This document shows positions 21,030 through 33,150 of a stretch of DNA of 64,000 nucleotides, one piece after another. The DNA lies in contig JAUCEF010000018.1 of NCBI GenBank assembly GCA_033558025.1, positions 186,001 to 250,000 on the forward strand, in the 5' to 3' direction. Each line of letters opens with the position of its first letter. Position 1 is the first letter of the stretch. The notes under the pieces are model-generated. The model saw nothing but the letters and a program-made list of their open reading frames with translations, searched no databases and had not been told where the DNA came from. The DNA comes from Phytophthora sp. 'mugwort'. Its lineage: Eukaryota; Oomycota; Peronosporomycetes; Peronosporales; Peronosporaceae. The position numbers and the translations under genes were made by a program.

Positions 21030-24000
21030 TGCTTCGCAGCTAGTCTGTAATTCACTCATACTTGATATTCCGTGATTGCGTTTCTGTGCGCACATATCTG
21101 TTTCGGAGTCCGCTGCATGACACGGTTTTGAAAAATCGTCCTTTGCCGCCTCCGCTGTTAGTCAGTCGATAACCCGTTAGGTTTTTTCCTAGTTCTGATT
21201 AGACCTTAGTAAAGGGCAGTTTCTTAAGCGTTTAAAAACTGTGCTTGTGGCGATGTTGCTTGACACCGTCCGCGGGAATTTGTGGTCTCTCGGGCGAGCT
21301 ATCGGCATGATTCCTCCCTGTCGCTGAGTCCGCTGATCAAACGATCTCACTGGTTCTAAGTGTGGGTGGCGTAAATCTTAACGTGCGCTGTGTGCGTGTA
21401 GACTGGATGCGGATTCTCCGAACCGATACGGGCTCTAATCCTGTTATAACATAGAACCGTGGTGACGAGAGAAAAACTGCGACGAATACTTTGAAGTCTC
21501 CCAAGACGGAGACGGCGTCTCTGAACCCTCGTTTTTTTCTAAATTATAAAGTGTTTATTTTATTATAATTTACGTCTCGTATACTAATATTTATTTGACA
21601 CAGATTCGAGTACAAGGAGAAAAGACAGACGCAAAAGAGGACACAGAAGGAGAAGAAGAAGAAACCGACGAGAGAGACGAAGCGACGAAGACTAGACGTC
21701 GGCAAATCTGTTACGTTTTCGTCATTGGTGACCGATGTTGCCGATGTTACCGCTAATAGTTTAGGTCCCTACAGGCACACCCCCATGAGTAGGTAATTTG
21801 CAAGGCGGTGAAAAGAAGTGGCGCGCCAGACGCCGACTTATTGACTGTGGCTTATTGTCGCTCTGACTTATTGGCTCTCTGCCTTATTGTTGTTCCGACT
21901 TATTTGCGTTCCTGTGTGCAACCAAGGGTAGCCAAAATGCCACCGGCTTGTACAAGAATGGGACGCCTTCTTACCCATTTACCCATTTCCCGACAAAGTG
22001 AATGAATACTTGTGAATCAATACATTTTTCTCAGCACCTACCCAGCTCGACGGTAGCAGTTACGGTATTACGGTGCGGGTCATTGTGCACTCTTTTTTTA
22101 ACAAGCCAACGAGGATTCGAGATTGACGTCGCCACAAGGCAAGCGATCAAAGAAATGCGGCTGCCCTTACAGTGGGCTATTATGCACCAATGGACTGTTC
22201 AAACCATTTTTGCAGCCGATAAGCAAGCAGCAAGCCAACGGAAAGAGAGCTAATGAACTTCTTGGAAACTAGTCATCAAGAAAACGCTAGTACTTGATGC
22301 TGTAGGAAGTAGTGTATTAGAAACACATTACTTTGGCTCACACTTCTTCAAATCTCCATTTTTCTGGTGAAATTGCAAGTGTTTGTACCGGTAGTCCCGA
22401 ATTGTGAAATTGTGATGCTCGCCATTTTTGATAAAACCAGGTGTGTCGCCCATGTAAAGTATATTATAGCCCAAGAAAAGATTCGGTAACTATAATTTTG
22501 AAATGACGATTACGAAACTGGTATTTTATTGATGTACCAGTTTATAGTCATTTCGTTAGTTTAACGCGCCACAAGACGTGTTGCGGCGTTGTAAAATGTC
22601 TACGCTATTGTTGCATGAACGCCGTCCATTGAATATCATCACCTTTCCGACAGTGCTTAAACGGGAACCATATAAACTTTGAGTCAGAACGTGCAAATCT
22701 GCCGACAGTGTGCCAGCTATAGAAAAGCCAAGTATCTTAAAACATTGAGAGGTGCTCATTGGACAAAGCTTAGGACGGATGTTATATCATGACAGCGAGC
22801 GCAGGCGAGTATGCGTGAGCCCAGGACCACCGTTGCGATATGAATGTTTTGCCGAACTGGCTACATTTTTGATAACTACAATTATGCTTGATAGCGCATA
22901 AAAGACATTGCCGGTGACGCGTTCTTCTGCTCATCAATGATGGTAAGCTTGTCCTTGATGATGTAGCTGCCATTTCTGCTTTGATTTCGCTGTGGCCATC
23001 GCTACGGAGTTGAGAATGAGAACCATAGAAACGGAGGCAGCCGCTTTGGTGCATTAAGTGGCAAAGGCGTGGGCTCGGACGCTGTAAACCAAGCCACTGG
23101 TTGATATTTCTAATTTCACGAAATTCAAACTTAAGCTCATAGTGCAATCAGAGTTATATTTCGACCAACACTATATTCGAACTCGTCTCTTTGATTTTTT
23201 AAACTCGAGTATTCGAATACAGAATAGTGAGTGGTGTAAGACAGTAGTTCGTAAACTCTTGATCATATCCTCTACAAAATTGACGTCACTAGTGCTCGTC
23301 TTAACGTTCCTTCGAGTTCGAGTGCAGTCCACCTCACGCTTACGCTTTTTCCACAGCATATATCCCCTGCACTTTGACAAATGGCTTTTGCAGCTTTAGT
23401 GGGGTTCGATTTACAATAACATGAGGAGTCAAAGCTTCTACTGGCACCAACCAGCGCTCGATTTGCTAAATCGAAGCCATTGTTGCATCATATTAATATC
23501 TCACGACCGGTGCTCATTTGGGTTCTCCACCATAGCTTCCACAGCACACTCGAGGCACACTCCGCAGAATTCTGAAATTCAAAACGTTGAAATGGCGATC
23601 TAAACGGCGAGCCAGTCCGAAGGTAAGATAAACTATTTTGATTTGGTAAAGCCGAATATACTGAATTATCGGACTAGATTGGTTAATCTAAGAGAGACTA
23701 ATTCAGTAGATACTATAGGGGATGTTGGAAATGTGCTCGGTATGCCTCCAGCAACTGCGGATAATTTATGCAGACAACGCCCGCCCGCCTTAAGCGCTTC
23801 ACGTGATAGCTGTGAGCAAGTCGATCTCTTCGTACTTCTAGCCACTACCAGGTGGGCTATCGTCTTCATGGCTCATAGTAATCCTTTTTTTCGGCATTCC
23901 ATAATATCCTGATCCATCAGCGGCAGTTCAGCCTCCGCATTCGGCGTTAGTTTCTCCAATCTGACATGGGTAAGTTGTCAACCCTCGCAGTTGAGCTTAG

Positions 24001-24250
24001 ACACGTTGTCCATAGCCACAGCATCTGCCGCTGCTGCAAACACCTCGTCTCGTTGAAATGAAAGGCGACTCGGCGAGCTTCCGGGAGATATTCAACGCCA
24101 TGGGGTGTTGGTGTACAGCGCCACGGTCTCTTTGTTGAGCTCCATTTTTTTATCCGTGTCTGGATCTTGCAGAGCACCAGCTGCCAAGTCGCTCCTGCAG
24201 CTGTGCTGCTCCTTCTCAGCAACCACTTGTTGATTGCCAAGCAGACGAGA
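21030..24250. other. No recognisable gene; decayed intergenic sequence
   Basis: No frame longer than about 120 codons shows a known motif. Features seen: an AT-rich stretch at 21,535-21,600; a purine-rich tract at 21,610-21,710 (AAGGAGAAAAGACAGACG and similar); five loose repeats of a CTTATT core with spacing near 17 bp at 21,836-21,906; and a small foldback at 22,500-22,555. None proves an element boundary. Confidence 0.4.
22500..22555. repeat. Small imperfect foldback
   Basis: GAAATGAC...AACTGGTA and TACCAGTTTATAGTCATTTC face each other across a loop of about 11 bp. Such structures can be remnants of miniature inverted-repeat elements. No target duplication was identified. Confidence 0.5.
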
Positions 24251-25080
24251 CAGCCTCGTTGGCTCAGACATCTAGTTGTAAATTGCTCAATAAAGGTTCT
24301 GGGTTGAGCGACCGGGAGCACTGAGAAGCTGTCTCACGTCTGGGTTTTCCCTACACAACTCCAGTCTCCCGGCGTACGTCCCGTTGGGTTAGTCCCAACG
24401 AACGCACTGGCTTCGTTGTTTCCTTTGCCATACTCATTCAAATCGGAGGGGCCTCCTACGCTATCCCTGTCTGCCAATGCCTCGGCAGGACTGGATCGTG
24501 ATGATCTGGTTGGTTATGAGCCCACCGTGGGCGACACCCCGATTGGATGAAATACGCCAGGAAGAACCTGGAAAATTAACACCCCCGAACGTACAACGGT
24601 CGTTGGCTACAGATCATGTGACACGGCGAACCACGTACGGACCCCCCCCCTTCATTCACGAAAACGCACCAGACGAATTTCCGCCTGCGATTGCCTCGAA
24701 GAACGTGATGTTGTTGCGCAAAGGTGAACCGAGTAATGCTCCTACTGACAATGCAAGCAGTGGAAGAATTTACAATCCAGTCGGAGCCATGCAGAAGTTA
24801 AGGTCGGACCGGAGTGACGAGCATCACTACTGCCATCGGGGAGGTGAGCGCCACACAAGTGACGGATCCGATGCGAGACACGGACAAGCGTAAGTGACGG
24901 AGATCGCGCGGCCGCGGAAAGTCGACTAAGGGCTACTACTATTGGATCGAGTCTACCAGGAAGCGGTGGAGGTGGCGCAGGCGAACAACCGGGTCGAGAT
25001 GGCGATAGCCGGACCCCAATTTTTGTTGGTGGTGCCGGCCTCGGCAAGGACACGAAGCAAGAAGAGGAGGAACATGAGAT
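24250..25080 (+). other. Possible LTR end and gag-like remnant
   Basis: A CTCAATAAAGGTTCTGGG segment at about 24,285, which looks like an LTR polyadenylation region, is followed near 24,345 by CCCTACACA, a plausible LTR end. About 160 bp later GGTTATGAGCCC (about 24,510) resembles the primer-site-like segment next to the copia LTR at 7.6 kb. A plus frame from 24,477 to 24,893 and a Gln/Glu/Ala-rich stretch to about 25,080 have no recognised domain. The case for a retroelement is suggestive only. Confidence 0.3.
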
Positions 25081-26030
25081 TCTAACGTAAAGGTCATGTC
25101 AGCAAGCGCTTCCTCCGTTTCTGCCTCCGACGAAACGCGAATTTGTCGTCTGCTCAATCACTTGCGTTTCAACCGCCATTTCGGCATCGCCAAATTGCTG
25201 TCGGTCATTGGAATGAGCTGGAATGACGGTTCGCACTTCTTCGTCGTTCCGGTACAGGCACAGGCGGCGTTGAGAAGGAAGTTGTATTGGCGGCGAGCGT
25301 GGTGCTGCCGCTCTCGACTTCATGGCATCACCCATCGCAGCGTCTGGCGTCTCAACGTCGGCCGCCGCTGCACCTTTCATCTCGGCTGCACCAACTGCGC
25401 AATGGGCACGGTTGGTGCCGGAGGTGAGGCTGTGCGTGACAAGCTGGAAATGTCAAGCGGCTCCACCTTGCGCCCAAAATGCCCTAACTTCTTCTTCCCC
25501 TAAAATACACACTACGATTAATTGATTTGCATAATATTCGTTAGTTTGAGCGCACGTACCAAGAAAAAAATACACCTTAGCGCGAGTCGTCAAGCCGACC
25601 CTTCTGCCTGGCAGCACGTAGCGGTGGTGACGACACATTCAAGCAGGCAGCCGTACATTTCATTCCGCAGCCCGTAGCTCGCGCAAAAACTACGCGAAAG
25701 TCTTTACACCCTGTCCGTTACCCAGAGTTCTTTTTCTTTCAATGAACAGTGGTGAAGAGGGAGACCCTAAGACCTCTCCATTTTTGCATTGTATTTTATC
25801 GCAACGCTCGAAAACCCCGGTCTATATTCCCATCGTGAATCCATTGTAATGCAAAAATCAGTCAGCGTCGATACAAAAACTGTATTTGCGATGGTTTTGA
25901 GAGCGGATAAATTAGCTGGATATTATGTCCAGTGAGATCCCATATCGTTGAGGTTCCTATATGCTACATCTTCCGAAATAGGCAATGATTAAAACGACAT
26001 GACAATAAACCGGTATTAAGCGAGAAATAA
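25081..26030. other. No recognisable gene
   Basis: Overlapping frames on both strands (25,096-25,503 plus; 25,099-25,380 minus) are Ala/Arg-rich and show no motif. From 25,700 the sequence is AT-rich. Confidence 0.4.
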
Positions 26031-27330
26031 CTGGTATATTTAGATCTAGGGCCGCTGTGTCTGTCACCTTTGCAGTTTTTGTAAGCTTACAAAAGGCGCT
26101 TGCCTCTAGAGGCCTTAGACTAAGTAATCGCACTTTTCAATATGCCACTTCATTTTAACCCCAGCGCCATGTGCACCGGGCGCGGCAAATTAATCGATGA
26201 AGGCGGAACACCAGCGAGGGGGCATACTTTAAAAGCAACCCTTGCAACTCCTATATGTAGAAATGCACCAACCGATAAGACACTGATAAATAATGTGTGG
26301 TCGTCGATAACCTTCGCGATTGGCCCTTATATAGCTGCCTGTCAGATGTCTGTACGCTCAATACATTGGTGATTACGCTCAGTCGTTGTTGCTTGAGACC
26401 TGAGCAGGAGCTGAATATACAAGCCTGCAAGCGACGCTCCTGGCTAACATGATGCAGCCCACTACCGTCGGCGAACGGTGGCGTCTCGTCCACACCTCAT
26501 TCGCTGAAGCGTCGAGCCACTTTCCAACGTCGCTAGCCGTGTTAATGCTGTAGGCGAATGCCGTGTTGACTTCATCATACCACCTGCTCTCGCAGTCTGC
26601 GGTCCACTGAGCAGCTAGGAGTTCGTCGCCGTTCACGTGCTGAGCACCGCCACGGCGGAAGGAAGTGTGGTCAAGGTAGAGGTGGCTTCAGCAGCTTCAA
26701 ATACGCGCTTGATCATCCTGTTTACCTAAGCCTGTACTCCATCCTCACCCCGATAATGTAACTGACTCCCGGTTTGTTATTCGCTTGGTCTTGTCTGCTT
26801 ATGTTTGTATACAGCGGTACAACGGTATGGAGATTCGTGGACTCGAGTGGGGGCGACTGGACCGACTCCGAAGAAACGGTGGGCATGTCGACGGCACCTC
26901 AACAACTTGAAGCGCTGCCGACTCAGCTGCCAACAAGGTGTGGAACGGGGCGTCAGCTTCGGACGCAAGCTCGGACACCTGGTCAGGCAGCGCTGCAAAC
27001 GGCGTCCTGGGTTGCGCAAGCACGTGCAAAGGACACGCCAAGAGGTCGTTTTGTCCGGGATCAAGGTGAGTCCCTGTTCTTCTGATCTCTTGACCCGTAG
27101 CATCCGAATGTAGAATATGCCGCTAGCAGATGCTGACACGTGCTGTTTTTGTATGTTGCCTAAGTCCGAAGCGCGCCCGACGAAGTGCCACATCAGACAC
27201 GCGAGCGAGACGTCTTGGGAGTCACATTGTGCGAGCTTTGCGATACACATGGCGAACTATGGCTTGCAATTCCTCCTTAGTACAAGGAGGAGCTTTATTA
27301 ATCAAGCCACATCTCTCTGGTTTTAAGCAG
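26031..27330 (-). mobile_element. Crypton-type tyrosine-recombinase element, copy A (decayed)
   Basis: Reading on minus, CGLINKAPPCTKEELQAIVR is followed by DVSLACLMWHFVGRASDLG and FYIRMLRVKRSEEQGLTLIP, the core-binding and first catalytic region of Crypton-like tyrosine recombinases known from oomycetes. After frame changes, TSFRRGGAQHVNGDELLAAQ (about 26,650-26,600) is the HxxR box with the His replaced by Thr, and AFAYSINTASD contains the likely Tyr position. Beyond the gene, 26,033-26,370 matches the region after copy B (62,611-63,300), so both copies share a 3' flank, with a gap of several hundred bp in this copy. It is inactive because of frame breaks and the lost His. Confidence 0.75.
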
Positions 27331-27463
27331 CGCTGACTTATGTGTTGCTTTGCTTTATCGAGATTAACTCAATAGGGACACGCGAGTGGGTTTTTCATAA
27401 AACAACCACGACTTAGCACTTCTATGATACGACGTTGCCGAATTGCGTGAAAGCTTACCTTTG

Positions 27464-27772
27464 TTACATTTGCTGGTGGCGACTAGTACCAAAGCGATCC
27501 ATGGTCGCATCCAACCGCTTGCCGGGATTGTACATGAGAATGCTATCCTGGATTAATCTCATGCTAACATTCTCTTCCTCTAGCATCCGCTTGAATGCGG
27601 CATTCGCTGTGCGCGCGCCTTCATGATGTTCACATTCACCAATGCGGTTAAGCTCATGCGTAATCTGCTCTTCGAACCGTGTGATCTGAATAAGTGGATG
27701 TGTGTCAATATCCTCCCCTTTTCCCATTCCAGGAAGATGTCCAGTTGTCCGAATGCCACATATAAGCTGCAA
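27464..27772 (-). CDS. Unrecognised open frame, possibly a gene fragment
   Basis: 103 codons without interruption. The composition is protein-like: acidic and polar, with an amphipathic EEQITHELNRIGECEHHEG stretch and KRMLEEENVSMRLIQDSIL. No family is recognised and no intron or initiator motif is obvious. It lies between the Crypton copy A and the DIRS-like element, so it could be part of either, or an exon of a lost gene. The start codon is uncertain. Confidence 0.25.
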   Translation of the reverse strand: MQLICGIRTTGHLPGMGKGEDIDTHPLIQITRFEEQITHELNRIGECEHHEGARTANAAFKRMLEEENVSMRLIQDSILMYNPGKRLDATMDRFGTSRHQQM

Positions 27773-27988
27773 CTATTGTTAGACTTGATATTTGTATGGG
27801 ACATTTCCTAGAGGCACGAAAGAAATTGGTCTTTTACACGTATGGACACAAATTCGGTGTCGTACACATAATCTGTATTGAGCCATCCATTGCGAGCTGC
27901 GAGTTCCCCAGTTCAGCTTTCGACCAAGACCCGAAGGCCAACCTAATTTAGGAGTCTTTTTTAACTCTACAAGACTCTACACGACAAT

Positions 27989-29600
27989 ATGACCGCGCAA
28001 CCACCTGACGAGACCACCGGATCCGCTTCGGGTGGGGCTCCTACGACGACTCCTGCTCCAGCTACTCCTGCTCCCGCCGATATACCGGCGGCCGCCGCGA
28101 CTCCGACTGTGGAAGTCGTCGCCGTTACCGCTGACACAGCTGCGTGGACGGCGTCTCCGGCTCGTTCGACCACCGCGTCCTCTCCCATCCGTGCGTTCAA
28201 GCGAGTGGCGGAGGAGGAGACAGAGAGAAAGAAGAGGAAGAAGAAGTTGGTTCGGAGAACCGGTCCTCCTCTTTTTTCTCCCGCTGACAAGTCCACGAGC
28301 ACCGATGGACGCGCGATGACTCCGATGATCACAATGAAGAGTTCTCCTCCCAGCACGGAGCAACCTACCGGGTCCACGACACGACAGCCGGCGGCTTCGA
28401 CGTCATCGGCTTCATGTCGTTGTCGTAACTGGGGCGCGCTCCAGTCGAAACTTCTGTCGCGCCGTCGTCCGCGGCCGTACTACCCCCAAGTATCCAAGAC
28501 GAGCTGCAATTTGTACGATAGGAGCTGCAAAGTCTGAGAGGACAAGTCCAAGGTGTATGCCACTCGCTGGCTGTGCTGACGAACCCGAATGGCCAAGGCG
28601 AACTTCCAAGCGGCAGCGTCCGGCAACTTACAAGCGCCACTTTCCCGGAGCAACCTAAGAAGGCTAAGGTGACTACCATCCTCCTCAAGCCCATCTGTTA
28701 GCGGCAAGACGGTTGATCAAGGGGATAACCCCATCCGAAGGTAATACTGTCTCACCTATGTCGTTTGCGCTGGGCCCTTGCGTGGAGAAGAGTGCGTTGG
28801 GTTTAAGACTTCCACAGCGGTGCTGATATTCTCCTGTTGACGGGGCTCACGAGGTATGACTATCCTTCACTTCCGCGAGGAAAACGAGCAGGAATCGCTG
28901 GAGGCCGGGTCCTCGAACTCTAACTTTGGTAGCGACTTCAACCCGTCGGCTACTCTTCCGAAGGCAGTCACTAGCTGTCGGTCGTACGACAGCATACTCG
29001 ACAGGATACACGGCTTGGCGAAAATGGGTGAAGAAATGCGGCACGACCACATGCTGTTGATTACGAAACGGCCCCGCATCTTCGCGTCCTGGGCGAATGC
29101 CATCGCGTGTGAAGCTAGTCCTGCTTTATGTGAACAAGTGGCTCGGCACGACACTTGGGTATCTGCAGTGTGGCGATCTGGCGTGGTGGGGTGAGTACAG
29201 CAAGGCTGTGGCAGCGATCGACTACGAGTCGCCGGAGTGGACCATGGCGTTGGTGAACACGCTGTCTCGGGCGACCCCCCGTCCACCTTCCAAGCCGGTA
29301 CATTGCATCACGCGATCAACAACGGCACGGCGGCAACTAAGGACGCAAAGAGAAGAGCGTACCGGATGAGATCCGAGCCGTCATCCCTGTTAACCGATGA
29401 GGAGAGGAGCCATGTCTCGGTTCATGGGATGAGTGATGTGCTCAGATAGAACTCACGAACGCTATGGGCACCCTAAGCGGTTCCACGACTGGCCCTTTGG
29501 CGACATACCTCGTTGGGTGTGGGATCATGAAACTTATTCGCGACGCAGAGCAGAATGTGATTCGGCGTGGCGGCAGGAGCTGAAGGTGCCGAGGTGGTGA
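27989..29600 (+). pseudogene. gag-like ORF of the DIRS-like element
   Basis: It starts with ATG at 27,989 and a Thr/Ala/Pro-rich N-terminus, then a basic ERKKRKKKLVRRTGPPLF segment that could be a nuclear targeting signal. A frame change leads to EELQFVRGELQSLRGQVQG, a likely coiled coil, and an FPEQPKKAKVTTILLKP end near 28,700. A second block (28,856-29,600) carries DYESPEWTMALVNT and TLHHAINNGTAA. Several shifts and stops occur. Function in the element is presumably packaging. Confidence 0.6.
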
Positions 29601-29939
29601 CGACTCTCCGTCACTTCAGTATCAAAATTGGATTAAGCAAGATAATAAAAATGTATTGGTCCCCAATTTTTCGAGTCACTCAAGTATAATTCGCGCCGTC
29701 CGTGCCCCAACGTCTCTACGCCGGGAGGCGATGGGGGTGGGATCGTCGCGCCTACAAACGGGGATCTCTGATAAATTACTCTTTGAAAACCCGCTGTTGG
29801 ACCACATTCCATACCCAAATTCGCCCCCCCCCCCCGCGCGCGATCAAAATACGTCAGTCTGGCCCATCCTGCGGTCACGTCGTCAGCCTGCGACCTCATT
29901 GTCTGCTGAGCGTCCACCGGCTATACAGCCCACCAGCAC

Positions 29940-30118
29940 CTATGATGTCCATATAGCCTAGGGAAATTCGAACGGCCATACATTTATCTGCAGCTGAGAT
30001 GGCCGTACAGCCTAGGGAAGCATCAACATCTGAGATGGTCATACAGCATCAGTACCTGACATGGCCATACTGCCTAGGTCACATCCAGCACCGGCAATGG
30101 CCGTGCACCCTAGGGAAA
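29940..30118 (+). repeat. Degenerate tandem repeat, about five units
   Basis: Units of about 30-50 bp share a core like ATGGCC(G/A)TACAGCCTAGGGAA. In the presumed ancestral frame they encode MAxxPRE-like Pro-rich units between the gag-like and reverse transcriptase parts of the DIRS-like element. Confidence 0.6.
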
Positions 30119-30576
30119 TTAAACAGATATACAGCCAGATGGTACACGAACATGCCGACCACCCGTCGCTGATGCAACATACACAACACATGCTGTAGTA
30201 ACTAGTGCGAGGGTTTCACAGATAACTGCCAGCGCAGTCCGCCGCGATACGGCCACCGAAGCGTTCCGACGACTGTCACTGACCAAGGTTTTAGCGAAGG
30301 TCGTCCTGCAAGTCCCAACGTCCGTCTTTCCTGCTTGCAGACAGACGGCAAACGGCACCGAGTTTCTACTCAGCGCAGGACGCAGATACCCTTGCCGGCG
30401 CTCGTGAAGGTTGTACGCGGCCAGATGGAAACGAACTACCGGCCAAACAAACATGTGGTTCCGGTAGTACTTGCGCAAGTGTGCAAGGATTACCAGCAAT
30501 TGGAGAAACCGCTAGCTATAGCAGCGGGAGGTGTGCGTGGGGAGCTCAAGAAAGACGTCCCGCTTCAATAGCAACG

Positions 30577-32030
30577 ACCAGCAAACCATGGTTCGGCGAT
30601 TGAGAGGGTGAACATTCTGCGTAAGAACGTCCGAAAGGAGCAAGACGCGTGGAGATGTCTTGTACTGGACATGGACCTATTTTCGTTGTGGCCCGGAGTG
30701 TTCGTGAGTCAATTTGGGATCGCCCCGACAAAGCGGGTGGTGATCCACTGGAAGGTCTATCCATGATCTCTCGTTCCCGGAAGGGGCCTCAATCAACGAG
30801 CTTACAGACCAGGGCGCCATCTCAAAGACCGACTATCGACATTGTGATGCCGTCGCCTCCGCGATATTACGAACGAAGAGGGACATCCAGACGCCGAGGC
30901 CAAGATAATGGCAGGCAACGTGACTTCAGCGCTTCGCAACGTTAGTAGTCACAGCCGCAGCGTACACCTGTTTGCTGGTTGCATTGAGACTGAGAACGCA
31001 CTCATCATGAGCCATTCGGACGGACGGGTTCCCCAGGTGAATATGAAGTAATCGGTGGGGCGATAGCATTTGTCCACGGCGCACATTACAACAGGCAAAA
31101 CCCAAAAGGATTTGTCAACTATCATTGGGTCGATAACCACATCAATGGCGCCGCTGATATCGGGTCCAATTGCGACGACAGTGAAACGTTCGCTGCATAT
31201 ACCATGACTGAAATACTGGGAAGCGATGCCGTCAACGAGGACAAATTCAGGACGTGGAACACTAATCAGAAGGTATTAGGGTTGCAGTTTGACTCTATCG
31301 CGAAACGATCTCGATGCCAGCTGTCAAGATCTCTAAGGCCATCAGTCTCGTGTCTACGGCATTTCACTCAAGCAGAGGAAAGAGTATCGCTCCCTTATGG
31401 GTGGCCTGCGTCACGTCGCAACATCCATCAACTCAGCGCGTCCGTTCCTCTAGCGCCTCCGACACAGAGAGATAAACACTTCACAGGTTCTGACATGTCA
31501 CCGTATGCGACTCCATGAAACAAGATATGCTCTGGTGGTGCACCCTCTGCTTCTGAACGGCGCGCCTCTCGAGTACTTTAACGCTCCCCCAGACCCGGAT
31601 GTGGTGGTGGAAATGGACGCATGCGAGCATGGGTTGTGGCGCTCTCGGTGTGAAGGCAAGTATTGCAGTGACTTACCAATTTACGACCCAGGATCTTCGG
31701 CTCACCACGCGTTGCAAGACCGGGGAAGCCAACGGCTTCAATATTAATTTGCCGGGAATTGCTTTGGTGTTTTTTCGCTACCCGTGAATAGGGTTTTCGA
31801 TGGTCCCAGCGTGCCTCCCATGGGCATCTCCCCTCCACGCCCACTTCCGTATCGACAATACATCGGCTGTGGTGTGGCAAAACCGCGTCGCGTCGCGTAA
31901 TACGCTCGCACAAGACACTATCAGGCTCCTTGGATACTGGGAGAGCTCCCTCCACTTTCGTTGCTCCGCTTCCCATATCACCGGGGTCGAAAATACCGCG
32001 ATGCTGGTTCCCGCATTTCTGCTCACCCGT
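30577..32030 (+). pseudogene. Reverse transcriptase and RNase H of the DIRS-like element, catalytically damaged
   Basis: The RT N-terminal region reads NHGSAIERVNILRKNVRKEQ, then FGIAPTKRVVIHWKVYP and SLVPEGASINEL. The catalytic region at 31,111 reads FVNYHWVDNHINGAADIG, where active relatives have VDD, so the second Asp is Asn. VLGLQFDS follows. RNase H is visible from about 31,590 (EMDACEHG in one frame, an FRIDNTSAVVWQNRVASRN block at 31,846 and ASHITGVENTAML). Stops are frequent, especially at 30,760-31,100. Confidence 0.75.
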
Positions 32031-32060
32031 CTTAAGCTACTCTGTTCGAAGAACTAACTC

Positions 32061-33150
32061 TTGGTTGGACGCATGTCTCACCGACGATTGATGTCCCGGA
32101 CTTTCGTCGCTTTGGCGCAACATCGCATCGAGCATTCCGTTGCAAACTCCACTTTTACCAAGTACTCTGCAGCGATGACAAAGTGGATGGCTTGGACATC
32201 ACGACAGGGAATTCAGCTGTGCTTATCGGGCGTATCCGATGAGAATCGTATTCACGTACTCTCTGACTTTATTCTGCACAGGTTTCAGTATGGATTTGGC
32301 GGTGGCGGCCCGCTTCGCGGATCTTCAATTCTCAACATGCTACAAGGAGTTCGCCACTTCTTCGCGGGGGTGGGCGAGACCTTTCCCACTGCACACCCAC
32401 ACGTTCGCATGCTCCTAAAAGGAAAGTTGCCGGCTCGATAAGCCTTTGAGACACAAGGCACCAGTGTTCTCCCGACTTCTTGAGACCAGCTTTCACTCCT
32501 TACGGTTTGATGATCCTTTTGCACGAGCGCTCTGGGTGGGTGGGTGGGTGCTTGGCGTTCCTTTTCCGCTTGAGACGCTCGAACATTGTATCATCAGTGG
32601 AAACGCTTTCAACTGGTTTGAGCTGAGAGCCGAGGATTTGATTGTCGTGATCGCGGTCGGGGAACCGACACTATCGCCGACCGAAGCACGATCAGTATAC
32701 ATGAGGCTCCGCTGTTCCTAGACCAACCAATGCGGTCACGCATAATCCTGAATGTTGTTTCAGCCTGGGCACAAGTTCCTTTTGCCCTTTGTTTGGTGCT
32801 CTTCTTCTGCTTCAGGCGAGGCAAGACCTTCCTATCGGAATCCCAGCGGTAGTGTATCGACGGCGCACCGGACAGCCGGCGTGTATCTCAACAGCTCAGC
32901 TATCCAGAGTAATAAAATGGCCGCTATCAAGACTGGTGAAGACCCCAAAGAACTTAGCTCATACTCCCTCTGTGCCGGGGGTGCAACGCACAGGTATGGG
33001 GCAGGAATGGACGCTTTGACTATTCAATTCCAACTTCGGTGGGTCTCGACACCTTCAAGACCTATACCAATCTCTGCGCGGAATTCGTCACCACCCTTGC
33101 CACCAACATAGTCACCGGATCGAAGGGCGACTCAGCACTTCACTAGTAGG
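32061..33150 (+). pseudogene. Tyrosine recombinase of the DIRS-like element, catalytic box lost
   Basis: The N-terminal core-binding part (32,061-32,441) reads NSTFTKYSAAMTKWMAWTSR and SILNMLQGVRHFFAGVGE. The catalytic half (32,446-33,111) includes FDDPFARALWVGGW and, near 32,960, SSYSLCAGGATHRYGAGMDA. The family has HSLRAGGATH here, so both the His and the Arg of the HxxR box have been replaced (Tyr and Cys). FQLRWVSTPSRPIPI should have held the nucleophilic Tyr, but a frame change precedes it. Clearly inactive. Confidence 0.78.

Larger units (their letters stand above)
27950..33150 (+). mobile_element. DIRS-like tyrosine-recombinase retrotransposon, degenerate
   Basis: The order on plus is a gag-like region (27,989-29,600), a Pro-rich repeat (about 29,940-30,118), reverse transcriptase (30,577-31,540), RNase H (31,540-32,030) and a tyrosine recombinase (32,061-33,110). 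This domain set, with a recombinase instead of an integrase, defines DIRS-type elements. The termini were not found; DIRS ends are split or inverted repeats that are hard to see by eye. Many stops and lost catalytic residues show that it is dead. Confidence 0.8.

Noticed and set aside
24477..24893. Plus frame as a host gene
   Set aside because: No domain recognised and it follows LTR-like sequence; listed only as a possible gag-like remnant.
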